Below, piece by piece: positions 50,001 through 62,400 of a stretch of DNA of 64,000 nucleotides (the stretch's first letter is position 1; the number at the start of each line of letters is the position of its first letter). Both the position numbers and the translations under genes were made by a program. The stretch is from Apostichopus japonicus (lineage: Eukaryota; Echinodermata; Holothuroidea; Aspidochirotida; Stichopodidae). The DNA lies in NCBI RefSeq assembly GCF_037975245.1, contig NC_092579.1, positions 16,144,178 through 16,208,177 of the forward strand, given 5' to 3'. The notes beneath the pieces were generated by a model that worked only from the letters and a program-made list of their open reading frames with translations, was not told the DNA's origin and ran no database searches.

Positions 50001-52620
50001 TGACTGGGGGCACTTTTAAAGGTGAAATTTAAAAAAGTTGTTGTAGATGGGAGTTCCAGCTATTAGAATTTTTTACAAACAGGTGAATTGCTGCACCAGA
50101 AAGGGGTATAGTCGGTACGTTCTAGAGGCCCACCCAAAAATAGGTGTTTTTGTGCTTTAAGTGTTAACATTTTGTTGGAAAATGCCGACTTTTGACATTT
50201 AAAACGATACCATGGTTACTAAGGTAGTTCAATTACTCCCCCCCCCCCCCTTCGCAGTGAACCACCACTAGTGTGCCTGCTGTCTGAAATGGTACAGTAA
50301 TTGGGGTTGCGATTCCTCCCTGGGGTGATAGGGTTGTTTTTTTGAGAAAAACCCCGAAAAAGTACAAAATTTGACATGGAGTATAGGGAGGAAACCCGCT
50401 TATGGACCTTGCAGGCCTTACCACGCACAGAGGCTTGGCCCTTTTGGGCCCATTTTAACAGGGTACCACCACTAGGGTGTCTGCTGTCCAAAATGGTACA
50501 GTAATTGGGAGTGTGATCCCCCCTGGGGTGACAGGGGGTTATTTTGTGAAAAACACCGAAATTAGTCAATAATTTTACGTTAGAGTATAGGGAGGAAACC
50601 TGCTTATGGACCTTGCAGGCCTTACCACGCACAAAGGCCTGGCCCTTTTGGGCCCATTTTGACAGGGTATCACCACTGGGATGTCTGCTGTCCAAAATGG
50701 TACAGTAATTGGGCGTGTGATCCCCCTGAGGTGATACGGGGGTTATTTTGTGAAAAACAACGAAATTAGTCAATAATTTAAAGTTAGAGTATAGGGAGTA
50801 AACCCGCTTATGGACCTTGCAGGCCTTACCACGCACAGAGGCCTGGCCCTTTTGGGCCCATTTTGACAGGGTACCACCACTAGGGTGTCTGTTGTCCAAA
50901 AGAGTAACATAATGAGGGGTGCGATCCCCCCTAGGGTGACAGGGGGTTATTTTGTGAAAAACACCGAAATTAGTCAATAATTTAACGTTAGAGTATAGGG
51001 AGGAAACCCACTTATGGACCTTACAGGCCGTACCACGCACATCGGCTTGGCCCTTTTGAGCCCATTTTAACAGGGTATCACCACTGGGGTGTCTGCTGTC
51101 CACAAGTAACATAATTAGTGGTGCGATTCCTCCCTAGTGTGACAGGGTTTTTTTTTTGTGAAAAACACCGAAATTAGTCAATAATTTAACGTTAGAGTAT
51201 AGAGAGGAAACCCGCTTTTGGACCTTGCAGGCCTTACCACGCACAGGGGCCTGACCCTTTTGATCCCATTTTGACAGGGTATCACCACTGGGGTGTCTGC
51301 TGTCCAAGATGGTAACATAATTGGGAGTGCGATCCCCCCTAGGGTGATCGGTGGATTATTTTGAGAGAAAAAAATAAGTCAATAATGTACGTAAGAGTAT
51401 ACGGAGAAAACTCGCCTTTGGACCTCTTTTGGACCATCCTCACGCCCACACATCGGATTTTAGCGACAACACTATTTCAGGGTAGGTAGCAGAGACTATC
51501 AGCTTGCATTAGCCATCAAGACCGTGTAATTATCTTATCGGGAAAGGTAATTTGTCAATATGAATTCTATTTATGGGAAAGTAGGTGTTTTTGGTTTGAA
51601 AACTGTGAAAAAATACGTCTTCTTGAACCCCCCTCCTGTTGACTGGGGGCACTTTTAAAGGTGAAACTTAAAACGTTGTGGTAGATGGGAGGTCCAGCTA
51701 TTAGAATTTATTACAAACAGGTGAATTGCTGCACCAGAAAGGGGTATAGTCGGTACGTTCTAGAGGCCCACCCAAAAATAGGTGTTTTTGTGCTTTATGT
51801 GTTAACAATTTCAGGAAAATGCCGACTTTTGACATTTAAAACGATACAATGGTTACTAAGGTAGTTCAATTACTCCCCCCTTCGCAGTGAACCACCACTA
51901 GTGTGTCTGCTGTCTGAAATGATATAATTAATGGGGGTGCGATTCCTCCCTGGGGTGATACGGGGGTTAGTTTGAGAAAAACCCCGAAAAATACAAAATT
52001 TAACGTTAGAGTATATAGGGAGTAAACCCGCTTTTGGACCTTGCAGGCCTTACCACGCACAGGGGTCTTGCCCTTTTGAGCCCGTTTTAAGAGGGTACCA
52101 CCACTAGGGTGTCTGCTGTCCAAAATGGTTACATAATTGGGAATGTGATCCCCCTAGGGTGATACGGGGGTTATTTTGTGAAAAACACCGAAATTAGTCA
52201 ATAATTTAACGTTAGAGTATAGGGAGTAAACCCGCTTTTGGACCTTGCAGGCCTTACCACGAACAGGGGCCTGGCCCTTTTGAGCCCATTTTAACAGGGT
52301 ACCACCACTGGGGTGTCTGCTGTCCAAAATGGTAACATAATTGGGAATGTGATCCCCCTACGGTGATAGGGGGGTTATTTTGAGGAAAAAAAAACAAGTC
52401 AATAATGTACATAAGAGTATACGGAGAAAACTCGCTTTTGGACCTTGCATGCCTTACCACGCACAGGGGCCTGGCCCTTTTTGACAGGGTACCACCACTA
52501 ATGTGTTTGCTGTCTAAAATGGTACAATAATTCTGGGTGCGATCCCGCCTTTGGGTGATAGGGGGGTTATTTCGAGGAAAAAATATGCAATTGCTTTCCC
52601 AATACGCCACATTGACCAGC
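47030..52620. repeat. ~204-bp satellite array with higher-order structure
   Basis: Eighteen monomers can be counted by the near-constant word 'gcaggccttaccacgcac' (for example at 47157, 47365, 48566, 49184, 50412, 51228, 52447). Monomers are about 200-208 bp. They are interrupted by three ~480-bp spacer segments at about 47745-48230, 49790-50275 and 51425-51900, which are nearly identical to one another. Seven monomers lie between spacers one and two, and five between two and three. On the minus strand the monomer is open in one frame; one run of about four monomers stays open for 297 codons (50219-51112) because monomer lengths there are multiples of three. There is no sign of a real protein. 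Confidence 0.9.
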
Positions 52621-55600
52621 ACGTCGAGCACTAGATTGGTCAATTTGGCAAAACTTAAAAGAAAACGTGTTTAATTGGAAATTTTATAGAGAATTCTTGG
52701 AAAGAAAATCCAATTACCAATTCTTTAAGATTCGCTGAAAAAAACTTCCATAAATCGTTTCACACCTTGGATATTTTTACCAAAACAAATCCAAATGAAG
52801 TGTAATACTGCAGCATCATTTACGCTCACCACTCACGTCAAAAAATAATCAAGGTTATACTAAAATGTTAACAGTTGCATTTTTACGGAACTATTAGATT
52901 TTGTTATAATTTTTGTATTGATAGATGAAGCAACATTTAAGACATAATATATATCAATTTCAAGCTCATATGTCGTCCGGTTATTTTTTATGAAGAATTT
53001 CTGGGTGTATTTTTGTTGTCATTTGGTACACTTTTGATTGGTCAATTTGGCGACGGCACTGGATTTTTGTCAAATTTGGCATGAAAACATACTATTTCGG
53101 TGGAAATAATACCTTTATGGTTATTCCACGTGAAACACAATATATTCGCCCATCTATATCAAGAAAAAATTTGCATATACACCCATATTTCGTTAAGTTA
53201 TCAAATAATATACCTCAAAATCGTCGCGATTTGATACTTATTGCAAATATACAATTAAGGTCGCAAATTGCTTTTACCCCCAGCTTTGGGGTTACTACTA
53301 CAACGAAAATACTCTCTAAGGCAAAATTAAGAAAATTGTAGCCATAAAGCTAAATACTTCTTGAAAACACTATGATATTTATCAAAATTCGCCATCTAGT
53401 GCGCAACACCCAAACTCAGCGGATAGAGGGCGGCCTTCATGGTCTATTTGGCATTATGAGTAAAAGCAGCGAATTAGGCTCGTCCTATAACATGTGACCT
53501 GTGATTTCAGAATAGCAATTAACAATCTTTTATTATACTTGCGTATATTTATCAAAACGTTTATACTTTTCTAAAGTCGTGCTATATTTTTAAGTTTCAG
53601 TTTACCATATCAGTCCCTTCGAAATATGACTAAATACGTTATTTTTCAATTTAAAATGGAATTTGGTCATATCGGCATTAAATTCTATCTCAAAACTCAA
53701 TAAGGGTGAATAAATATTAGAAAATTATCAAATACTGTATAAAAATGATGGATTTGTTTGGAGGGGTGGAGGGAGGGGGGGGCAGGAAATGTCGAATGGT
53801 AGCTATTATAGGGGTCTATTATGTGATTTGAAAGGCAAAAAAAAAAAAAAAGCTTTTAAAATTGTGAGACTACCAGCTCAGACAAGATGAAATGAGCCAC
53901 ACGGACACTTTTTTAAGTCAGTCACATGGATGTTATTGGCGACTTTACAAACTTTAGTAAAACAAACGTTAAAGTCATTGACATGAAGAAAACATAAATG
54001 TTGTTCTAAAAATGACATTAATCAAATGATGTTGTTGTGTGCATTATTAATTTGTTTAATGTAAAAAAAATACCATCAACAGAATAAGGATGTTGTGTTT
54101 ACATAAGATCACTGTCATACAATGAAAGTGCTGCCACACAATGAAAGTGCTGCCACAAATCTCTGTCCGCACCTTCCTAATTCTACGACAATGTAGTAAT
54201 TCATGAAAATTGATATCTCATAGTACATAAACTAGGTAGAACATTGTAAATGAACATTATATGAAATTTATGCATTAAAATTCACATTTATTTACATGCT
54301 ATTTCAATTAATAGAAAAACGGCAGATCTCATACCAACAACCACGTATGTCATTGACACTATGTAAAAAATTGGCTATCGCCTAAACAGATATGAGATGT
54401 AGGCCTATATAATTATCCTTCTAATTGAACATTTATTCACAAATGTGATTGCATAGAAATTCCCAAATTTAATCCACCATTGACAATTCATACTACCTTT
54501 TAACTTTTGAAATGTTTACAGAAGAGCTTTTTCACATTCTCCTAAAATGTATATACAATAAATTGGCTAATTTGATTGCAGCACAATTTCAAAATTTAAA
54601 ATTAATATCCACAGTATAAATGCAACTTTTACACATATTTCAAAAGTGTATAAGCATTCATTTTTCTATATAATGCGTTCAAATAAGTTCTGTGGTATCT
54701 CTGGCTGCTAACTTTCGATATAACCATGTCCAAACAGAGACATTAAATCACAATAATTACACGAAATCAATACAGACAGGAAGTAAACCTTATTTCGTGT
54801 GTAGCAGTTTGATTACTTTCAAATATTCCACAAAGCATAAACAAATGCCGATTACATACATAGAAAACATATGATAATGCTTTCCAATGTAACAGACGAC
54901 ACCCTGCATATCACATATCAAAGGAGTCTGAAAGAATTGACTTTCTTTGTTGAAAAAAGGTTAGACCATGCAAGCATACATGTTTAGTAACGTCAAGAAA
55001 ACTGGAACATTTAATGGAATATCTTTTTAAGACATATTGGGGATTTTCATTTTGAAACTACTTTTTTACTGTTTTTGAAACTACTTTTCTGGCTTGAGGT
55101 TCATAGGGAAAACGACGTTGCATACGAAGTCGAAGCATAATACGGAATTTTGAGCATGACGTATGTATGCATGATATCAACAAAAACAATATGTATCATA
55201 ATACTGATCAATGCATATACCAAGTAGGACAACAGTCACATATAACCATCTTGAGATATAGTGTTGAGTGTATAAGCATCATCTAGACGATTTCAATATG
55301 GCTCCTCCCTTTCGTGAATATTAATGATTCTACAAATACATGACAGGAGCATGTTTGGTATGCATATTGACACCATCCCACCAAAATGTCAAATTTAATC
55401 GGTATAAGTCAATTGTATCCGACATACAACAATTTAATTCGAGATAGACCAGTGTTAATTGACATATATTCATATAGCTCATTAACATATTCCAAATCCA
55501 GATTTCGCGGATGATTGACAGCTCTGCAGTTAATACTCTCGCATGAAAGACAGACAAACATCATCGACGAAGGTACATCATTTACGCGCAGTCACATGAC

Positions 55601-56474
55601 AGCACCGACAAATAATGAAATGGTTTTTTTTCCAAATAGCACAGCGTAAACTACTTCGAAAATGGAGAAGATTACCAAACTAGCAGGAGTACTAATCGTG
55701 GTTAGGACCATGGTAAATAAGTACGTCTACTTTCAAATGATATCAAGATAGGCCTATATATAAATAGGGCTTAACAAGTAATAAGTTAGATTCTGTTCTT
55801 CACTTGGTTTCGAAACAACTTCGTTTGTCGTGGCCTCACTGCAGTGATGTCGAAAGGGGGCCTTTGCCTATCACAGTATCTGAGAGAGTTGCCAGATGCT
55901 GGAAAAGAGGCCGTATATACACTCTTGAAATAAGCCGGGTTTTATCAATGGTCTAACACTATTGGTCTTCGGAGCTGTCGATCATCCTCGAAATTCAGTT
56001 GTGGAATAGATTATTGAGCTAAATCGATGATATGGCTATACTAACTATATGTAGAATTAAATCGGAATATGCCGGATTAAATTGACTTATACCGATGAAA
56101 TTTTACATATATATAGCGATTTAAAGGTATACTGTATTTGCCCCAAATATTCAAATTGGTAACCATTGGTAACCATTATGTTACTAATTTTATAACACTA
56201 TTGAGGAAATTGATCTCACTTGTAACTGAGAACAATTCAGAGAGTAAAGACCTCCAGGAAATTACTTTTTTTTTTTATAATTTCCAGCAATTATAGCATG
56301 CTACAATTTGGGTCCTATACAGACTAACTTTAAATTGTTAGATATGTGTAGATTAAATTGGTATATGTTGATTTACCTTGGTGATATATCAAATTAAACT
56401 AGTATATTCCAATTTAAAGTGGTACAGTATGTCGATTTGAAAGTGGCATTTATATCACTTATAAAACAAAACAA
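52621..56474. other. AT-rich intergenic region
   Basis: No exon recognised on either strand. A 20-bp unit 'acaatgaaagtgctgccaca' occurs twice at about 54118-54158. Near 55391 and 56066 the motif 'atcggtataagtcaat' and its inverse recur, with related sequence to 56440. Confidence 0.5.
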
Positions 56475-59400
56475 TTACTTTTCATTCCTAGAGTGACGGA
56501 TCCTATCATACACTTGTTGGAAGGTAAATTTTTTCTGAAGAGCTTCATCAGCATCATAAATCTTTAGTGCCTGAATAAAAGCAAAAAAAACAATACGGAA
56601 ATTGTAACAAAATGAAAGATCCTTAATAATGGTGCTTATTCACCAAACGGTCAATCTTAAGCTATTTGTATATGGTCAATTTCATAATCAGTGGTGTAAC
56701 TTTCAATATTGACACTTATTTAACCATCATAGGTGAAGAATGACTTAAACTGCATAATAAATTGTCAACCGTTTATCAAAGCAGCTGTGGAGAAGGGCTG
56801 CAAATTCATTCACTCCTTCTTTACTTTCGTTGTCCATTTTACTATTATGGTATTTGTATTTACATCCAAATCACCTATATGTTGTTTCTTGTTTTCATGT
56901 TGATATTTGTTTTATATTTTCTAGTGGGGGGAGGGGGTTAAGACTTATTGCTATACCATGTTTATAGTCAATATGAAATTTGCTCAATCCCTCCAACTCC
57001 TAGCCAACAGTATATAGCCAAAACTCATTCATTTATACCTCCAGAATGGAGTTAAGACATGGCTGCACTTACATCTATTCCAGCAACTACTACATGAGCC
57101 AAGATAAATAAGAAACCTCTGTATTCATATTCTGGTAAGGTGGGATGGAGGGGGGGGGGGGTGTTATTGGAACTGCATGCTTCATCTATGTTGCGTGGTC
57201 AGAGTTTTCTCTAGGACTGGCTTTATGTTTTACCCGACATTTTATTTTAAGCCTGTTTTTTCCTGAAATTGTACCTGTAGTACATTGTTTTCTAGTATAT
57301 TGCCAAAATGCCAATTCTGTTTGACTCCTTGATTTTATTGCTATAGCCATTATATTTTATACTTATGTAAGAGGGGCTAAAATCTAACTTCTTCTAAAAT
57401 GAAGGGTGGATTAATTGTATATTTAAATACTCACAATATCTTTAATTCGGATTTCCGGATGACTTCTTATCAATTCGGTATAACGTCCCATAAGGCTGTC
57501 TACAATTTGTTTTGTAAAAAATGCCCGATTTGACTTTTTAACCACCTGGATTGAAGAAAATAACATGCACCCTTACTTCATATAACACAAATAGAAGGAA
57601 ATCACTCCAACCTTTTTATATTATAAATTTGGTGAAAAATGTAAATATCTAAACAGATGACTCTTCACTGAACACTAAGCATGTGTAGGCAGTAGCGGAC
57701 ATAAGCAAACATTTATCAAACTTTTCAAAGGTCATCTGAGGTCACCAGTGGTCAAACACTAAACTATCTTAGGAAGTATAGGTGTCATACTTGGTGTATG
57801 GAAGTACTGTACCTTCTGGACTGCAAGAACCAACAAAAAGAGGTCAAGTTGGACACATCTCATACATGGTGTTTGGATTAATTGAATTGAGTCCCAAACC
57901 TACCTATAACCTACCACACTATGTTCATTTGATATACGGTACATACACGATGACTAAGACACAAAACATAATTTAACTATAATTCATCCACATTTATTTG
58001 TGGTTTATTATTTGCATAAAAAAAAACAACAACTCACCATTATGTTAGACAAGCAGGGTCCTTTTTTGTTCTGTGGTTGAAAAGAAGTAGATGTGGCCAT
58101 TTTGAATGCTTTTGGTGGGACATATGGCTAATTGAGAGATATCAAAATTACAAATACATGAGTTGCAAAATATATTTAACATTTATGAAGAATTAAGTAT
58201 AGAATCAATATTTTGACGGGTTCTGACTGTCTCTAAAAGAAGTATACTATTTAATACATTTCTGAGGAATGTTGTAATGAAGGAAAGTTAAAGTTTGATT
58301 TTCTTCAACAATATAAACCAGATCAAAACAAGTGGGGAGGCTTTATTTAGTCAATATGCTTCAATTAGCATTTGCTGCATCTTTGGCATTTATTTTTGTC
58401 GATACATGCATAATGCAGGTCAGTATAAACAGGGTAGTAATTCCATGTTATAAATATCTTCTCTTGCTCTGGTATACTGCAGTTGGGTGTTATACTGGTG
58501 TCACCCCAAATATAACATTTTATTTAGAGGATTAATTCTTGTACTTACATCATCATCATTGTTATCACAGTGGCTATCTTCCACTTCCTCTTGTGCAGAT
58601 TCTTCATAACTCTTTAACTGAAATGTAATGTTTTAATGCAATGAGTGGAAGAAAGTACAGAATGATCATAAGCTTACATAAGTTCATTGTAAAGTAATAG
58701 TGTTGTCTATGTAATCATGTTTCAATGGTAACTGTCAAAAATGCATCTGTTGTATTATTGAATATGATATTGATTATATAATATAGGGGTCGGGCTCTTC
58801 ATGGCAAACTCCTCTTAATGTAGTGAAGAAAGAAGGCTTCAAGTTGCATTAGTTGCATGTACAATATGTACAATTCGACATGAAATGTGGTAAAAATCTG
58901 CAGAGGTTATATTAAGACTTCAGAGCTTATGAATTTGAAGAAGCAATGACACTCACCTCAGAAGGTGCATTCATAACATGTGATTCTTCTGGAGCACATG
59001 ACTAGAAAAAAAAAACAGAAAATGAAAATGGTCTGCATGCCAAATAATGATAGTTTGCTTGTTTTGACCTGCAGTTGTATATTCTGACATGAAATGTGGT
59101 AAAAGTCTGCAGAACTTTTAAGACTTCAGAGCTTATGAACTTGAAGTAGCAATGACACTCACCGCAGAAGATGCATTGCCAACAACCATTTGTCGTCTGT
59201 TTTCATCCCCTGGAGCACATGACTAGAAAAAAGCAGAAAATGATCTGAATGCCAAATATACTGATTATTTACTTTGTTTTGACCCGCAGTTGCATATTCA
59301 TATTGACAACAGAGAGCACACATATTCATCCTTTGATGCGGTCTGGATTCATCCTATGTCATGAGTTAATTACTTAATTGGGAAGTTAGCAATGTCACTG

Positions 59401-62400
59401 TCCTGGGCCAACTCAAGCAAAATTCAACAGCTAGACAGTTTGACAACCTGCATACACATTTGGATATGCAACAACTCTGTAAAACCACCACTACAGCGGT
59501 CTTATTGTGGAGCCTTCAAAGTCCTTCAGAAAGATAACAAACATTACGTCCTGGACATTAAGGAAAGGCAAAAAGGTTATGTTTGCTGGATTGTTTACAA
59601 ATACAATACCTGGGTGGCAACATCATTGCAAGTAGTGAATGATAACTTTCATGTAGCATCCATGTCCCTGCCTCAAGAGTTTGAATCCTATCCTGATTTC
59701 AGAGTGACAAGAGAAGTGACATGATTTCACTAAATATTGTTAAACTTTAAGAACATACCCCATCATCAAGCAGACCTCCTATGATATGAGATGCCCTGCA
59801 AGCATCGACGGCTGAGTTGGCAGCTCTATAATAAGTATGTATGTATGTATATTAGATCCTCCTGCAAGCAGGAACTCGCGAAGAAGCCTAATTAGCTTAT
59901 CAATGCCGCAAGCTGACCGAAGTCAGTCTCTCACATTCATATTTAACGTCCATGATTATGAATTGTTAATTGTCAACAACTCTGTAACTGGACGACATAC
60001 ATTAATCTGGGAGTGACTCGAACCAGGGACCTTATGATTGAAAGGCACCGGTGTTAACCACTGAGCTAACACTGCATAAGTGGCCTGTGTATTTTCATGG
60101 TGGGCCATGTGCTGGGAGATGAGGGCACGGTTCGATGCAGACTGGGATGCACAAGACTGAGAAAGAAACAATCACTACATTTTATGTATAATTTGACAAT
60201 TTTGTCGCACTATTTTTGAGAAGGTGGTACTGACATTTCGTGCGATAGGATTCGGAATCATGCCTGGATCAATATATATGGTCTGTTTCGATCAGCTGGT
60301 TTCTGACACTTCAGTCATTTAATCAGTTTTTCTTGTGACCATGCCACTCAAACAATGGAGCATTTTTGAGAGTTATGCAATATGTGTAAATGTATCATTA
60401 GAATGAAGGAATATTAAATTTGTAAAGTTGCGAGGAAAAAATCTTAAGAATCTCAGAAAGTAAAAGTAGCACAAAAAACAAATCAAGATTGGTATATACC
60501 CAGGTTGCAATTGTTTTTCTGATGTTTTTCTGATGTTGACTGGTGTGAGATGTTGCACACCCAATGACGCCCCTATCCTTTCAACATCCTGTGCTACACG
60601 TAGCACTGCCTTGCCGTTCACACCGATAAACAGGGGGGTTGAGGGGTGGTCCATCGAGGAAGCATTGGGTGTCTGCAACCTGAAATTTGTGATGTACGCT
60701 CTGCACCAATTGTATAGTTCATTTGGAAGAACGACTTGTGCAGGCCCATAAGTTGCAGATGTTTTATGCTGTGAGACCTATCATAAAGAAGCATAATATC
60801 CGAAATTTGAAAAACCTCTAGTTGTTTTTGCATATGATCAAATGTGATGCATATTACATGGGGACTATTGAAAACATTCCTACAGCCTATCTGGCTACCG
60901 AGCAACCCACATTCATACCTATATGCAAGGTGTTTACAAGTAACATACATGACATGTTATGAGGTCTGTGCTCATAGCCCTCGATCTGAAATAACATGGA
61001 AAGACCAATTAATAGGCTTAAGAAGGTGCAGTGATCCCAACAAAAATGAAGCATGTAACTAAATTTAAAATAATAAGTAAACTGTTAACTTTACATTTGA
61101 GCATGGAACATTCAAATGATTCAAACCTTTATAACCCAAAATGATTCCAGTTGGCCCATCAACAAATCTTCTGCCTCTCCAAATTCGCCTAGAGTCATGT
61201 TGGTGACCACACCACTTCTGCAGCCACCATGGAGTAGAATGTTGGCAATGATGAGGTTCCTATACCTCCTAATTTTTGCCCAATCAAGGGAACTTGTCGT
61301 ACAGAGACCTGAAAAAAAGTAAATGCATACTTTGTTTGAGGATGACAAAAAGGTATAGTATAATTATATGAATTGCACTTGTTGTTTAAAGTTATTTCTA
61401 TTTGAGGTCACTTGGAGACAATACAGCAGGAGCTAATTTGTTTTTAAATTGAACTTTTCAAAATAGATTTATGAAGAAATTAATAAAAACATTGTGAAAA
61501 TATGTCCCCCAACTTCGATAAGCTTACAGAGCAGGTCATGGTAGGTCAGGATGTGGCAGAAACAAGTTATTGTAGTATACTCGCTCTCTTCTGCTAGATC
61601 GAGCTGTAAGTGTGATTTGCACCCATAGCTTTGAAGACTGAATGCAGAAGAGAAGCTATAGTTTCTGAATTATTTTGATGGATACCTAAGAGAATTGAAA
61701 ATAGACTATGGTCTTGAAATTACAAATTACTTAATAAACTGTGGATTAATGAAATACTTTTTTGTCCTGTTTTGCATTTCATGAAAGATAAGGTTGAAAG
61801 GCCAGCTTGCTGGTAAGTGTAGCTAGCATGTTGGGGAGGGGGTGATAGTGGCATTGTGTATGATACTTATTGTCGACTAAACAAGTGTTCATTCATACTT
61901 AGTAAAGATTCCTAAATCCTATTGGTTCATTCAGGTCAGCTGACTGTGGTTAATCCTGTGAGTAATGCACGGTAAAATTACAGGGCATCACTTTAATAAA
62001 TCTTTGGTTATATGTAACCAAAAATGTTTTGTTTTATGATTTTTTCCTCCACACAAATGGTAGTGTATGAATGAATGGGGTGAATCAACGGTCTAGCATG
62101 CGTTTCTCACATGATTAATGCACTCCGGGTGTTAATGCTATCGCTGGATGCACTCGGGCTCCGCCCTCTTGCATCGCTTGCATTATCCCCCGATCGTGCA
62201 TTAATCCTGTGAGTAACGCATGCTAGACCGTTGATTAACCCCTTATTAACAAGATTGCTGATCCTTCTAGTTTCGGCATGTGTTACTGGTTATAACACAC
62301 TTTTCACTATATATATTATATCTCACCTGGATATTTTTTATTTAAGTTGACAAAAATGAACTTACTCAATAGACCATTCACCTCTTCTGCTGAAGCCTTT

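Noticed and set aside
50219-51112. 297-codon minus-strand open frame
   Set aside because: It follows satellite monomers with lengths divisible by three; no start, domain or codon-bias evidence.
59980-60075. A functional tRNA gene
   Set aside because: A and B boxes are present but there is no acceptor stem pairing or cloverleaf end; the body, tail and target duplication make it a SINE.
60844-60950. Minus-strand open frame between recombinase exons
   Set aside because: It lies within a 349-bp intron whose flanking exons join perfectly ('VIK' to 'VSQHKT').
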